NCBI GenBank assembly: GCA_015233015.1
Contig: JADFYO010000024.1
Location: 1-45,983, forward strand
Length of the DNA stretch: 45,983 bases
Direction of reading: 5' to 3'
Origin: Nitrospirota bacterium
Lineage (GTDB): Bacteria; Nitrospirota; Thermodesulfovibrionia; Thermodesulfovibrionales; Magnetobacteriaceae
Position numbers and translations under genes: made by a program. The first letter of the stretch is position 1; each line of letters begins with the position of its first letter. The notes beneath the pieces were generated by a model. That model worked only from the letters and a program-made list of their open reading frames with translations. It did no database searches and had not been told where the DNA came from. Of this stretch, positions 34,651 through 43,500 are shown piece after piece.

Positions 34651-34715
34651 GTATGACGGCACCAATAGTGAAAATAGAAAATTGGGACGCGGCATTTGAA
34701 GCCAGTCACATTTGA
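34647..34715 (+). CDS. Possible 22-residue remnant coupled by ATGA
   Basis: The ATG overlaps the stop of the previous gene (ATGA) and gives MSMTAPIVKIENWDAAFEASHI before TGA. The overlap and protein-like sequence suggest the start of a third gene of the unit that has been truncated. 34716-34904 shows no other gene. Confidence 0.3.
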   Translation: MSMTAPIVKIENWDAAFEASHI

Positions 34716-34771
34716 TGTAACATTCCCGCCGTCCTGCGTACTTACTGGAGGGCATAGGGTACTGATGTTTT

Positions 34772-34832
34772 GCCCCATGAGGGGAAAAAACTCTTAAATC
34801 AATGTTGAAATACACATAGCCGCTCATGGGGC
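34772..34832. repeat. Spaced inverted repeat after HEIGH unit
   Basis: GCCCCATGAG (34772-34781) and CTCATGGGGC (34823-34832) are perfect inverted copies with a 41-base spacer. They lie between the end of the AT-rich unit and the convergent gene at 34905; it may be a terminator or a trace of the unit's boundary. Confidence 0.4.
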
Positions 34833-34904
34833 TATCCCTGTCAACCTCAAACGCGCCGATACTTTTTTATTTATCGACACTCGGCAACGAAACAAGCGTT
34901 TTTA

Positions 34905-35438
34905 TTAAGCAGCCTCCTTTTCGACTTTAAACGCGTTATAGAGAATATCCCCGGCCATCATATATGCACCGAGTGCCGTTGCATCCAGTATATCCGCATC
35001 TGTCCAACCCAATTTTCTTAACTGCGCTATATCGCCCTTTTCGACGGCGTGACCGTCAAAGACAGATTTCATCACGAAAAGAAGCATCGCCTTTTCCTTT
35101 TCACCGAGGGGCGCCATCTCCGGATTTTTCTTTGTGGCCTGTATGGCTTCGGCACTAAATCCCATATCGAGCAACAGTCTGGTGTTTATATCTACACAGT
35201 AGGCGCAGAATGTCTTCATCGATACGAGCATTCGTACCATTGCAATGAGGGCCTGACCAAGAGTTGGGTGATTCATGTAATAGCTGACACTCTGGAATTG
35301 GCGATCAAGCGTCTGAGGACTGGAACTCAACAATTTCATACCATTAGGAACGAATCCTAACGACTGCTTCAATGCCGCATAAACCTTGGCGACCGTACCT
35401 GCAGCCTCGTTGGTTTCAACTGTCTTGATTATCGACAT
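34905..35438 (-). CDS. Carboxymuconolactone decarboxylase / AhpD-like protein
   Basis: A 177-residue all-helical protein of the CMD/AhpD family. The peroxidase-type motif F-CAYC-VD (near residue 78-81) has the paired cysteines needed for alkylhydroperoxidase activity. Conserved surroundings are GFVPNGMKLLSSSP, NHPTLGQALIAMV and the second-half GWTDADILDATALGAYMMAG. GGAGGGC before the ATG supports the start. An antioxidant role is likely but the substrate is not known. Confidence 0.9.
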   Translation of the reverse strand: MSIIKTVETNEAAGTVAKVYAALKQSLGFVPNGMKLLSSSPQTLDRQFQSVSYYMNHPTLGQALIAMVRMLVSMKTFCAYCVDINTRLLLDMGFSAEAIQATKKNPEMAPLGEKEKAMLLFVMKSVFDGHAVEKGDIAQLRKLGWTDADILDATALGAYMMAGDILYNAFKVEKEAA

Positions 35439-35477
35439 AGGCTTGCCCTCCTGTATGATTTATTAATTGATTAAGAA

Positions 35478-35505
35478 GGGCTGGCTACATGTGAAACGCC
35501 AGCCC
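35478..35505 (-). other. Leader hairpin of AhpD-like gene
   Basis: GGGCTGGC and GCCAGCCC form an 8-bp stem with a 12-base loop 40 bp upstream of the minus-strand start at 35438. It is in the probable 5' leader, so it might regulate that gene. Confidence 0.4.
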
Positions 35506-35712
35506 CTTACGCAGTGCGACCGGTGCGACGCTCCAACGATACTAACTCCTCTCGCCCCAAATTCTACTACAATGGACATACAATAGAGGCGATGATTTAT
35601 ACTATCACTGTTTAGAGAGATCTGTCAAGAGTTATTTTGATATGAGGTGGGTGGACGGTGTATTTTCTTTGCAGAACTGAACATACGCATGAAATAATAG
35701 TTGTTATCACAT

Positions 35713-35767
35713 TTAACCTAAATATAATCAATTCGTCATACTCCTGTAACAGCCTATCGTTTAATAT
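35713..35767 (+). promoter_or_regulatory. Pentamer array plus -10 box (GH1 gene)
   Basis: TTAAC (35713), ATAAT (35724), GTCAT (35735) and GTAAC (35746) repeat at 11-bp steps. TAATAT at 35762-35767 begins 11 bp after the last unit. The last two units read CGTCAT-ACTC-CTGTAAC, close to the two halves of a PhoB box (CTGTCAT). No -35 box is needed in this architecture. The upstream part of the gap 35439-35773 holds no gene. Confidence 0.7.
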
Positions 35768-35773
35768 AGAGAA

Positions 35774-37048
35774 TTGCTGAAATCGGAAATAACGCCGGCA
35801 CAGTCAGAACCTTCGAAGGAAGCCTTTCTCTGGGGGGTTGCAACGTCTGCCTTTCAGCTTGAGGGTTCTCCTCATGCAGACTGGTCGTCATGGGACACAA
35901 TACTTAACGAAAAGCCTGAAATAACAAACCATTATGAACTCTACAGGAAAGACCTCACCCTGCTTAACGACCTTGGGGTAAACGCATACCGCTTCTCACT
36001 TGAATGGTCGAGGATACAGCCGCGTGAGCACATGTGGGATGAGCTGGCAATCGCTCATTATGTGGAAATCATAGATATCCTTGAAAAGTACGGAATAGAG
36101 CCTATGCTGACCCTGCATCACTTTACCCATCCCCTCTGGTTTATAAAGAAATATCCCTGGAACGAAGATGAATCTGTGGCAATATTTCTTGCCTATGTGA
36201 AGAAAATAGTTGCCGCGGTAAAAAACGTGAAATACTGGATAACCTTTAACGAACCCTATGTCCTTATCCTTGCGGGCTATTTTGAAGGGTGTATTCCACC
36301 GGCTATGACTAATGCGACGTTAGGGGTAAGGGCACTTGTGAATATTCTCAAGGCACACGCGGGGGCCTATGAGATAATACATGCCGCGTGTCCCGATGCA
36401 AAGGTCAGTGTGGCCCATAATATGGCCGCCCTTGCCCCCTGGAGTAAATGGAACCCAATGGATAAACTCCTCGCACGGTTTGCCAGACACTTCTATAATC
36501 AATCCCTGCTCGATGCCTTTGCCACAGGGTCGTTGAAAGTTAAATTCCCGTTTAAGGAAGAAATGACATTTCCCGTTCCTATAAAAGGAAAACTCGACTT
36601 CTTTGGCGTAAACTACTACACAAGGATACATATGAGGTTTAATCCATTTAAAAAGATGGGCGTTGAGATGAGGCACCTTGACATCGACGGCCACGGCCTT
36701 ACCGGCATGGGGTGGGAGATATATCCACGAGGTCTTGAAAAGGTACTGAAGGCCGCCGCGGCGTTAAACGTTCCTCTGATAATAACCGAAAACGGCATCG
36801 CCACAAAGGACAGCCACGAAAAGATTCGATATATAAAAAAACATATAGACAAAATAGAACACTGTAAAAAAAGGCACTGCCTGGATATAAGGGGCTATTT
36901 CTACTGGTCGCTTATTGACAACTACGAGTGGCTCAACGGCCTCGATGCCCGCTTCGGGCTGTATAGGGTCAATTTCGAGAGCCAGCAGCGTACGCCCACG
37001 GGTGCGGCGACATATTATTCGCATATCATAAAAAACAGAAAATTCTAA
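35774..37048 (+). CDS. Glycoside hydrolase family 1 (beta-glucosidase-like)
   Basis: A 424-residue retaining glycosidase. FLWGVATSAFQLEGSPHADWSSWD is the GH1 N-terminal block; acid/base Glu160 lies in TFNEP and nucleophile Glu339 in IITENGIA. The length is at the lower end for the family (430-480). There is no signal peptide, so it acts in the cytosol on beta-glycosides or phosphorylated ones. An in-frame stop at 35762 means the only candidate starts are TTG 35774 or CTG next to it, at about the predicted transcription start, so translation may be leaderless. Confidence 0.9.
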   Translation: MLKSEITPAQSEPSKEAFLWGVATSAFQLEGSPHADWSSWDTILNEKPEITNHYELYRKDLTLLNDLGVNAYRFSLEWSRIQPREHMWDELAIAHYVEIIDILEKYGIEPMLTLHHFTHPLWFIKKYPWNEDESVAIFLAYVKKIVAAVKNVKYWITFNEPYVLILAGYFEGCIPPAMTNATLGVRALVNILKAHAGAYEIIHAACPDAKVSVAHNMAALAPWSKWNPMDKLLARFARHFYNQSLLDAFATGSLKVKFPFKEEMTFPVPIKGKLDFFGVNYYTRIHMRFNPFKKMGVEMRHLDIDGHGLTGMGWEIYPRGLEKVLKAAAALNVPLIITENGIATKDSHEKIRYIKKHIDKIEHCKKRHCLDIRGYFYWSLIDNYEWLNGLDARFGLYRVNFESQQRTPTGAATYYSHIIKNRKF

Positions 37049-37072
37049 CCGGCCGCCGTTCCCGTTACACAT

Positions 37073-37147
37073 TTAACCGTATTGTAATGTTAACTTAATC
37101 AGGCGTAACAGACACGTCATCATACTGTAATATTCATTCCTTATAAT
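37073..37147 (+). promoter_or_regulatory. Six-unit pentamer array plus -10 box (PHP-GT operon)
   Basis: TTAAC 37073, GTAAT 37084, TTAAT 37095, GTAAC 37105, GTCAT 37116 and GTAAT 37127 have steps 11,11,10,11,11. TATAAT at 37142-37147 begins 10 bp after the last unit. The last pair reads CGTCAT-CATA-CTGTAAT, PhoB-box-like. The array lies in the 133-bp gap before the PHP gene. Confidence 0.75.
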
Positions 37148-37181
37148 ACATGCAATATGATTAGCAGTTATCGACACTGAC

Positions 37182-37874
37182 ATGCTGCTGTGTGATTTCC
37201 ATATTCACACAACTTATTCCGACGGCTCAGTGAAGCTGAGGAAGGCAATAGATATTTTCGGACAGGCAGGCTTCGATGCAATAGCAATTACCGACCATGT
37301 GGTAAACGGGGATAATTCCTTCGGCAAACTCGCACATCGCTTTAAGTATTCTGTAACTTCCCATAACTTCAGCCAATATATGTGCCATATAAAGGAAGAG
37401 GCACAGAGGGCTTATGACAAATATGGAATGCTTGTCATTTCCGGCATTGAAATAACGAAAAATCATCTTTCTATCGAGAACTCGGCACACATATTGATTC
37501 TCGATATCAAGGAGTTTATTCCCGCGTGTCTCAGCTATGAAGAGATATTCCTGAGGGCAAAGCAGCAAAACGCCCTGATTGTAGCCTGCCACCCACATTA
37601 CATGACAAGGACATTTGATAGGGACACGCTTTTTCTCTGGAATAACAGGGGAAAATACGCCCGTTATATCGACGCGTGGGAGATTGCCAACCGGGATGAT
37701 ATCTTCAACGTCGTAGGTCTGGAAAAGTATCCATACCTCGCAAACAGCGACTTCCATAAACCGAAACATCTTTTTTCGTGGAAGACGCTTCTGAACTGCG
37801 TCAACGACATAGATTCCATAAAACAATGTATCAGGCATAACAAGGGTGTCGCTGTGACACTATTCAGAAATTAG
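37182..37874 (+). CDS. PHP-domain metal-dependent phosphoesterase
   Basis: A 230-residue cytosolic protein with the PHP fold: motif I DFHIHTTYSDGS, motif II ITDHVVNGD, then GIEIT, ACHPHYM and NSDFHKP, each supplying His/Asp/Glu metal ligands. PHP enzymes hydrolyse phosphate esters with two or three metal ions; the substrate is unknown. The ATG has no strong ribosome binding site. The glycosyltransferase gene follows 11 bases later, so they form one operon behind the pentamer array. Confidence 0.88.
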   Translation: MLLCDFHIHTTYSDGSVKLRKAIDIFGQAGFDAIAITDHVVNGDNSFGKLAHRFKYSVTSHNFSQYMCHIKEEAQRAYDKYGMLVISGIEITKNHLSIENSAHILILDIKEFIPACLSYEEIFLRAKQQNALIVACHPHYMTRTFDRDTLFLWNNRGKYARYIDAWEIANRDDIFNVVGLEKYPYLANSDFHKPKHLFSWKTLLNCVNDIDSIKQCIRHNKGVAVTLFRN

Positions 37875-37885
37875 GAGGTAACGAT

Positions 37886-39076
37886 ATGCCGGTTTTTCTT
37901 GTACTGATAGTAGTTGTAATCGCACTGTATCTGCTTGAGATGCTTGCCGTCAGGTCTTATACGTCCGCCCCGGGGTCAGACATCGTTCCTCATGCCTGTC
38001 CCCCTGTTTCAATCCTTAAACCGCTCAAGGGGCTTGAGGATTGCTTATTCGATAATCTCGAGAGCTTCTGCAATCTGGATTATCCTGTATATGAGATTAT
38101 CTTCACGCTTCAGGACCAGAACGACCCTGCCTATAAAGTGGCGAGGAAAATAAAGGACAAATACCGCTCTAAAGATATTTCCATTATCGTCGAACCTTGT
38201 GACGAGGGGTTGAATCCCAAGGTGAATAATCTGATACCGGCGTATAAAATGGCCCAATACGGCCTTATACTTATAAGCGACAGCAATGTCCGCGTGGAAA
38301 AAGACTATTTGACGGCAATTTCCCGGCATATGGAAGACCCGAATGTCGGGCTTGTAAGCAATTTGATAAGGGGCATAAGCGCAAAGACGTTTGGGGCAGC
38401 CATGGAAAACCTCCACCTTAATTCCTTTGTCGCGGGCAGCGTATGCGTCTTAGATAAATATCTCGATATGCCGTGTGTCGTCGGGAAATCTATGCTCATG
38501 CGAAGCGTTGACCTCGAGGCCATTGGCGGCTTTACCAGCGTTAAGGACTTTCTTGCCGAGGACTATATAATCGGCCAGAGGATTCACGCACTTGGGAAAA
38601 AGGTCGTCCTGTCCAATCATCTCATTAATAATGTTAATGAATACTGGGGAATAGGGCGTTTTATTAACCGCCATACAAGATGGGGGAAGCTGAGGTGGCA
38701 AATCGGAGGCATTAAGTACCTCTCGGAGCTGTTTACTAATGCCGTGTTTATGGCCTTCATTGCGATGCTTATTATGCCGCTCTCTACTGCCACCGTATTG
38801 TTTGCCGCGGCGGTTAGTTCGCTTAAGATTGCTCACGACATATATATCGGAACGAGGCTTCGTTCCGGCCTTTCTCCATTGTTGTATTTGTTGTCCCCGG
38901 TCAAGGATATTATCATAGGGTTTATCTGGTTTGTGCCTATTGTCAGCAACACCGTCAACTGGAGGGGCAACAGATATATCATCGGCGAGCTTTCAGCCCT
39001 TTCGCCAATGCCGGAGACAGGGCTGTGGATATTGATATACAGACTGTTAAGGGCGCCCTTCGATGTGAGCCGTTAA
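37886..39076 (+). CDS. GT21-like membrane glycosyltransferase (ceramide glucosyltransferase/HpnI type)
   Basis: A 396-residue membrane enzyme. An N-terminal membrane segment (1-20) is followed by PVSILKPLKGLEDCLFDNLESF, the typical GT21 start, then D-x-D-like SDSNVR (about 130), LAEDYIIGQ (acid catalytic block) and RHTRWGKLRW, the (Q/R)xxRW motif. Two or three C-terminal membrane helices follow. GT21 enzymes put sugars on lipids such as ceramide, diacylglycerol or hopanoids. GGAGG seven bases before the ATG supports the start. Association with PHP and a Pho-type array suggests a phosphate-sparing glycolipid pathway. Confidence 0.87.
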   Translation: MPVFLVLIVVVIALYLLEMLAVRSYTSAPGSDIVPHACPPVSILKPLKGLEDCLFDNLESFCNLDYPVYEIIFTLQDQNDPAYKVARKIKDKYRSKDISIIVEPCDEGLNPKVNNLIPAYKMAQYGLILISDSNVRVEKDYLTAISRHMEDPNVGLVSNLIRGISAKTFGAAMENLHLNSFVAGSVCVLDKYLDMPCVVGKSMLMRSVDLEAIGGFTSVKDFLAEDYIIGQRIHALGKKVVLSNHLINNVNEYWGIGRFINRHTRWGKLRWQIGGIKYLSELFTNAVFMAFIAMLIMPLSTATVLFAAAVSSLKIAHDIYIGTRLRSGLSPLLYLLSPVKDIIIGFIWFVPIVSNTVNWRGNRYIIGELSALSPMPETGLWILIYRLLRAPFDVSR

Positions 39077-39081
39077 ACAAT

Positions 39082-39157
39082 GTAACGTAATTGTAATGAA
39101 ACTTTAACAATATGTAACAAATCCTTAATGATGTTGTAACATCACGTGAGTTATCAT
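39082..39157 (+). promoter_or_regulatory. Six-unit pentamer array plus -10 box (HMA2/P-ATPase cluster)
   Basis: GTAAC 39082, GTAAT 39093, TTAAC 39104, GTAAC 39114, TTAAT 39125 and GTAAC 39136 have steps 11,11,10,11,11, identical to the array at 37073. TATCAT at 39152-39157 begins 11 bp after the last unit. The predicted start of transcription near 39164 leaves a 35-base leader with AGGAGG before ATG 39199. Confidence 0.78.
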
Positions 39158-39198
39158 ACAATATGGCAGTAGATAAAACTCAGGAGGAGGGCAACCGG

Positions 39199-39570
39199 AT
39201 GGTAGTATATCTCCACAGCGTACCCGGCAGACTACGCATTAAGTCTTCTGTCTTAAAGAGGGACAATGGGAAAAGGGAGCAGGTTGTGATTTTTTTTCAG
39301 GGAGTTGAGGGCGTAAAGTCTGTCAATTCAAATCCTATAACGGGCAGCCTTGCGATAAGTTACTGCACTCACCTGATTGACGCGGAAATCATAATGGAGA
39401 TGCTCGAGAAAATAGGCGGCATTGATTTATCGAAAACAATATCCAATGACGAGTATATTCACAACGCCCTTTCAAAGGTTGGAGGTTTTGCCAGTAAGGT
39501 TCTCTTTGGCAGCGCTATGGATGTGGCCCTGGGGGACTCCGCCCTGTCATTTCTTTCAGTTCTCGTCTAA
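39199..39570 (+). CDS. HMA2-domain protein 1
   Basis: A 123-residue protein. I chose ATG 39199, eight bases after AGGAGGAGG; an ATG at 39163 would coincide with the predicted transcription start. The HMA2-type ferredoxin-like domain spans about residues 1-75, with HSVPGRLRIKS and NPITGSLAISY. It lacks the CxxC metal site of classical HMA domains. The C-terminal part is small and amphipathic (FGSAMDVALGDSALSFLSVLV). First gene of the HMA2-DUF5132-HMA2-ATPase cluster; may present or dock to the ATPase. Confidence 0.75.
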   Translation: MVVYLHSVPGRLRIKSSVLKRDNGKREQVVIFFQGVEGVKSVNSNPITGSLAISYCTHLIDAEIIMEMLEKIGGIDLSKTISNDEYIHNALSKVGGFASKVLFGSAMDVALGDSALSFLSVLV

Positions 39571-39627
39571 CAAACTGACAGTTGCAGGTTTACCGCATTA
39601 TTGCTATTAAAAAGATATGAATGATAG

Positions 39628-39659
39628 AATACATGTATCTGGCAGCAAAATACATGTAT
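39628..39659 (+). promoter_or_regulatory. Two ATACATGTAT palindromes 21 bp apart
   Basis: AATACATGTAT occurs at 39628-39638 and 39649-39659. Each contains a perfect 10-bp palindrome, and two helical turns separate them, which fits an operator for a dimeric repressor just before the GGAGGG of the DUF5132 gene. Confidence 0.5.
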
Positions 39660-39670
39660 GGAGGGAGTAA

Positions 39671-39934
39671 ATGGATCTATTTAAGGGAAACGCTTTATCC
39701 GGTCTGGCAATAGGAATTGGGGCGGCTGTGCTGTCGCCAGTGTTAATACCAATCCTGGCCTCTGTCGTAAAGCCGTTGACGAAGGCGGCCATAAAGGGCG
39801 GTATAATCGCCTATGGAAGAGGCATAGAGTTGGCTGCCGAAATCGGCGAAGTTGTAGAGGACCTCGTCGTTGAGGCAAAGGCGGAATTGGTTGAGGCCGT
39901 TGCCGACGCTGCCGTTTCCGATAAGGTGGGTTAG
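39671..39934 (+). CDS. DUF5132 family protein
   Basis: An 87-residue protein. Residues 9-30 form a hydrophobic segment (SGLAIGIGAAVLSPVLIPIL), then VVKPLTKAAIKGGIIAYGRGIELAAEIGEVVEDLVVEAKAEL matches the DUF5132 block. Members are found beside HMA2 and P-type ATPase genes, and their role is unknown. GGAGGG precedes the ATG. The next gene begins three bases after its stop. Confidence 0.8.
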   Translation: MDLFKGNALSGLAIGIGAAVLSPVLIPILASVVKPLTKAAIKGGIIAYGRGIELAAEIGEVVEDLVVEAKAELVEAVADAAVSDKVG

Positions 39935-39937
39935 GAT

Positions 39938-40411
39938 ATGGTTGAGTGTATCGTAAGTCATCAATCTCGGGGCAGACTTAGAATAAAGGCGTTGGCAGCC
40001 AAAGGCGACGCGGGGTATTTTGCGAATATTAAGAAGACACTTGCCGAAAATCCTAAGATAAGCGCCGTCGAAGTAAATCCCATCACCGCAAGTGTGTTAA
40101 TCCTGCATAATACGACTAACGAAGAGATTTTAAACTATGCCGGCGAACATGGACTGATACAAGCAGCCGTACCAGCCAATAATGCCCAAAAATCCGATGA
40201 CGTTGCGGCTAAAGTAGCCGAGTTGTTTAAGGCTGTCAACGGCGGCACTGTTGCCGCTACGGGCGGCGGTCTGGATTTGGCAAGGGTTTCCTTTCTCACG
40301 CTGGTGGGCTTCGGGCTATATCAGCTCAGCAGGGGGAATTTTGTAGTGCCGCCGTGGTACACCGCCTTCTGGTATGCTCACGGTATGTTTACCAAATATC
40401 TGACAAAGTAA
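39938..40411 (+). CDS. HMA2-domain membrane protein 2
   Basis: A 157-residue protein. The N-terminal HMA2 domain (HQSRGRLRIKA, NPITASVLILHN) is homologous to the one at 39199 and again lacks CxxC. A linker leads to one C-terminal membrane segment (LARVSFLTLVGFGLYQLSRG) and a tail with aromatic residues. It could anchor in the membrane next to the ATPase. AAGGTGG lies upstream in the previous gene. Confidence 0.75.
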   Translation: MVECIVSHQSRGRLRIKALAAKGDAGYFANIKKTLAENPKISAVEVNPITASVLILHNTTNEEILNYAGEHGLIQAAVPANNAQKSDDVAAKVAELFKAVNGGTVAATGGGLDLARVSFLTLVGFGLYQLSRGNFVVPPWYTAFWYAHGMFTKYLTK

Positions 40412-40545
40412 ATTTTGGTTTACTGGTGGATAAATGCCTTTGGGGGGTATTGTCGCTGATAAAACAGTATGGAATAATAACCATATAAATAATATATATT
40501 GTGCATGTAATCATTCGTATTATATTTATTTAGACTGGAGGAAGT

Positions 40546-43500
40546 ATGAATGCTGTAATGTCAGAAAATAGTGGGGAAGCCTCCGGTCAGGCCAATTTAA
40601 GTTGTCAGTCCGTAGCCCCGCTGCACGTCAGGGTAAAAGGCAGAGCGCGGTATAAAGTACCCATGCTTTATCGCTCTGATTCTTTGAAAGAGCACATCTT
40701 CGCAAATCTTACCAGAGAACCCGGCATTACCAGCGTTGCCATAAATACCCTTACGTCAACCGTTCTGGTTAACTATGATGACTATAACACTCCAGAGGCG
40801 GTCTCCTCCTATCTGCAGACCATAGTCAGCGATTATAAACAGCCCGCGAATGCCGGTGAGACTCATTATTTAAGGCCATTTAGCGTCAGAGATACTGTCA
40901 GAGGGCTTATTAAACATAAGACGACGCTAACGAGCACCGCCAAACCGCCACCAGCGTCAAAAACCATCGAAATCAAAAAACCTCCCACAGACAATTCCCT
41001 GAACAAAAACCAGGAAGTCATTCCGTGGCATAACACGAAAAAGGACCAGGTTATATCATTCTTTAGCACCTCGCCGTCAACGGGATTAAGCGGTAAGTTC
41101 GCGGCGGAGTTGTTACACGCATATGGGCGCAATATACTTCCCAGCTCGGCCGTGCGCTCGAAATGGGCGATGTTCTTTGGGCAGTTCACCTCGTTTCCAG
41201 TGCTCTTGTTGGGTGGGGCGGCGGTGTTGTCGGCTGCCACCGGCGGGATTGCCGATGGCATTGTAATATTAAGCGTGGTGTTGATTAACGCCGTAATAGG
41301 CTTTGTTACTGAGAGCTATGCCGAAAAGACCATTAATTCCCTTAAAAAGCTCGTCCGGCCTTATACATTTGTGTTAAGAGACGGGAAGGTAATAGAGATA
41401 AGCGTCGAGGAGGTAGTGCCGGGAGACATTCTTATGTTAAAGCCGGGCACTTATATCCCCGCCGACGCAAGGGTTATCGAGTCGCAGATGTTGAGCGTGG
41501 ATGAGTCCGCCCTGACGGGTGAGAGTATGCCGGTTATCAAGCAATCGAGGCATCTTAAAAACAAGGACATCCCGCTTGCCGACAGGATTAATATGATATA
41601 CATGGGGACACTGGTAACGGGGGGCCAGGCATTGGCTGTTGTGACGGCAACCGGCGCATACACCGAAATGGGGCAGATACAAACCCTTGTCGGCGAGGCC
41701 GTCCAGCCAGATACCCCTATGGAGATACAATTAGAGCGCATTGGCGATAAGCTCGTTCTTATATGTGCCGGTGTGTGCGGCCTCGTGTTTGTTACAGGCC
41801 TCGTGCGCGGTTTTGGACTATTAGAGATGGTGAAGTCCTCTATATCGCTTGCGGTTGCGGCAATACCGGAGGGGCTGCCGGCGATGGCAACGACGGTGCT
41901 GGCCATTGGCATAAACAAGATGAAGCAGCATAATGTACTTATCCGCCGCCTCGACGCGGTAGAAACCCTCGGCTCTGTTCAGACGATTTGCCTCGATAAG
42001 ACCGGCACGCTGACCTTAAACAGGATGACTGCGGTGTGCGTTGTGACAGTGACTAATAATATAACAATATTATCTGGACTTCTGTCCGGGGAAGACGGGC
42101 AGCGGCTGACCACCCTGTCCGCGGAGCTTGAGAGATTAATCCACGTAGTAACGCTCTGCAGCGAGACGTTAATAACTAAAGGGGAGACTGGCTATGTCCT
42201 CGATGGCTCCTCAACTGAAAACGCCCTCGTTCATATTGCTATAGGCACGGGGATGGATGTCATACAGATGAGGAAGAGTTTTCCCCTTTTAAAAGTAAAA
42301 CATCGTTCAGATGGCAGTAACTACATGATTACGGTACACAGATTTAGTGGAAACGGCGTTTTTGGAGACGCCGGAAGAAGGAGGCTTGTTGCCGTGAAAG
42401 GCTCACCGTCGGAGGTCATGGATTTATGCAAATTTTACCTGAAAGACGGCATTGAATATGAATTTATAAACGGCGAAAGGGTGCAGATTCAAAACGAAAA
42501 CGAGCAATTGGCAGGTAAATCTCTTAGGGTACTGGGTGTGGCGTATAAATTAGCCGGCGATGAGGACACCGAAGACCTGTCCTCAGGGCTGACATGGCTT
42601 GGGCTTGTAGGCATGACAGACCCGATAAAGTCTGAGGCAAAGGGGTTGATCGAGGCGTTTCACAAGGCAGGGATAGCCACAATAATGATAACAGGCGACC
42701 AGGTGCCGACGGCCTATTCAATAGGGAAGGAGCTAAATCTTGGCAGCGGCGATCATATTGAGATACTGGACTCGACCAGCCTGAATGAGTTAAGTCCTGA
42801 GGTATTAACGGCATTGTGTGAAAATATAAACGTCTTTGCCCGCGTAAGCCCTGCCCAAAAACTCCAGATAGTGCGCGCCCTTCAACGGGCGGGAAGGGTT
42901 ACGGCCATGACGGGCGACGGTATAAACGATGGCCCTGCGTTAAAGGCCGCCAATATTGGAATTGCTATGGGGCGCACCGGCACCGATGTATCGCGCGAAA
43001 TCGCCGATATTATACTGGAAGACGACAATCTCGAAACGATGATAATCGCGGTAAGCCATGGCCGGGCGATTTACGCCAATATCAGGAAGTCTGTCCACTA
43101 TCTTCTGTCAACAAATATGAGTGAGATAATGGTCATGCTTATTTCCATCGCGGCCGGGTTTGGACATCCTATCAGCGCTATGCAGCTCCTGTGGATAAAT
43201 CTTATCTCTGACATATTTCCCGGCATTGCCCTGTCTTTAGAGCAGCCGGAGCCGGACATCATGAGCCAGCCCCCCAGAAGTCCCGACGAAGATATAATCG
43301 GGGCGAAGGATTTCAGGCGTATAGCCTTTGAATCGCTGACGATGAGCGCCACATCGCTTGGGGCATATGCCTATGGCATTGCGAGGTACGGTGTTTCGCC
43401 GCGCGCGGGCAATATGGCATTTCTGAGCCTCTCGACCTCCCAGCTCCTGCACGCCATAAGCTGCCGCACGGACAAACACAGCATATTCGATAAGGAGACA

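Noticed and set aside
40501-40530. Fourth full pentamer array before the P-type ATPase
   Set aside because: Only one clear GTAAT (40507) and a few poor matches are present in an AT-rich tract; it is noted as weak.
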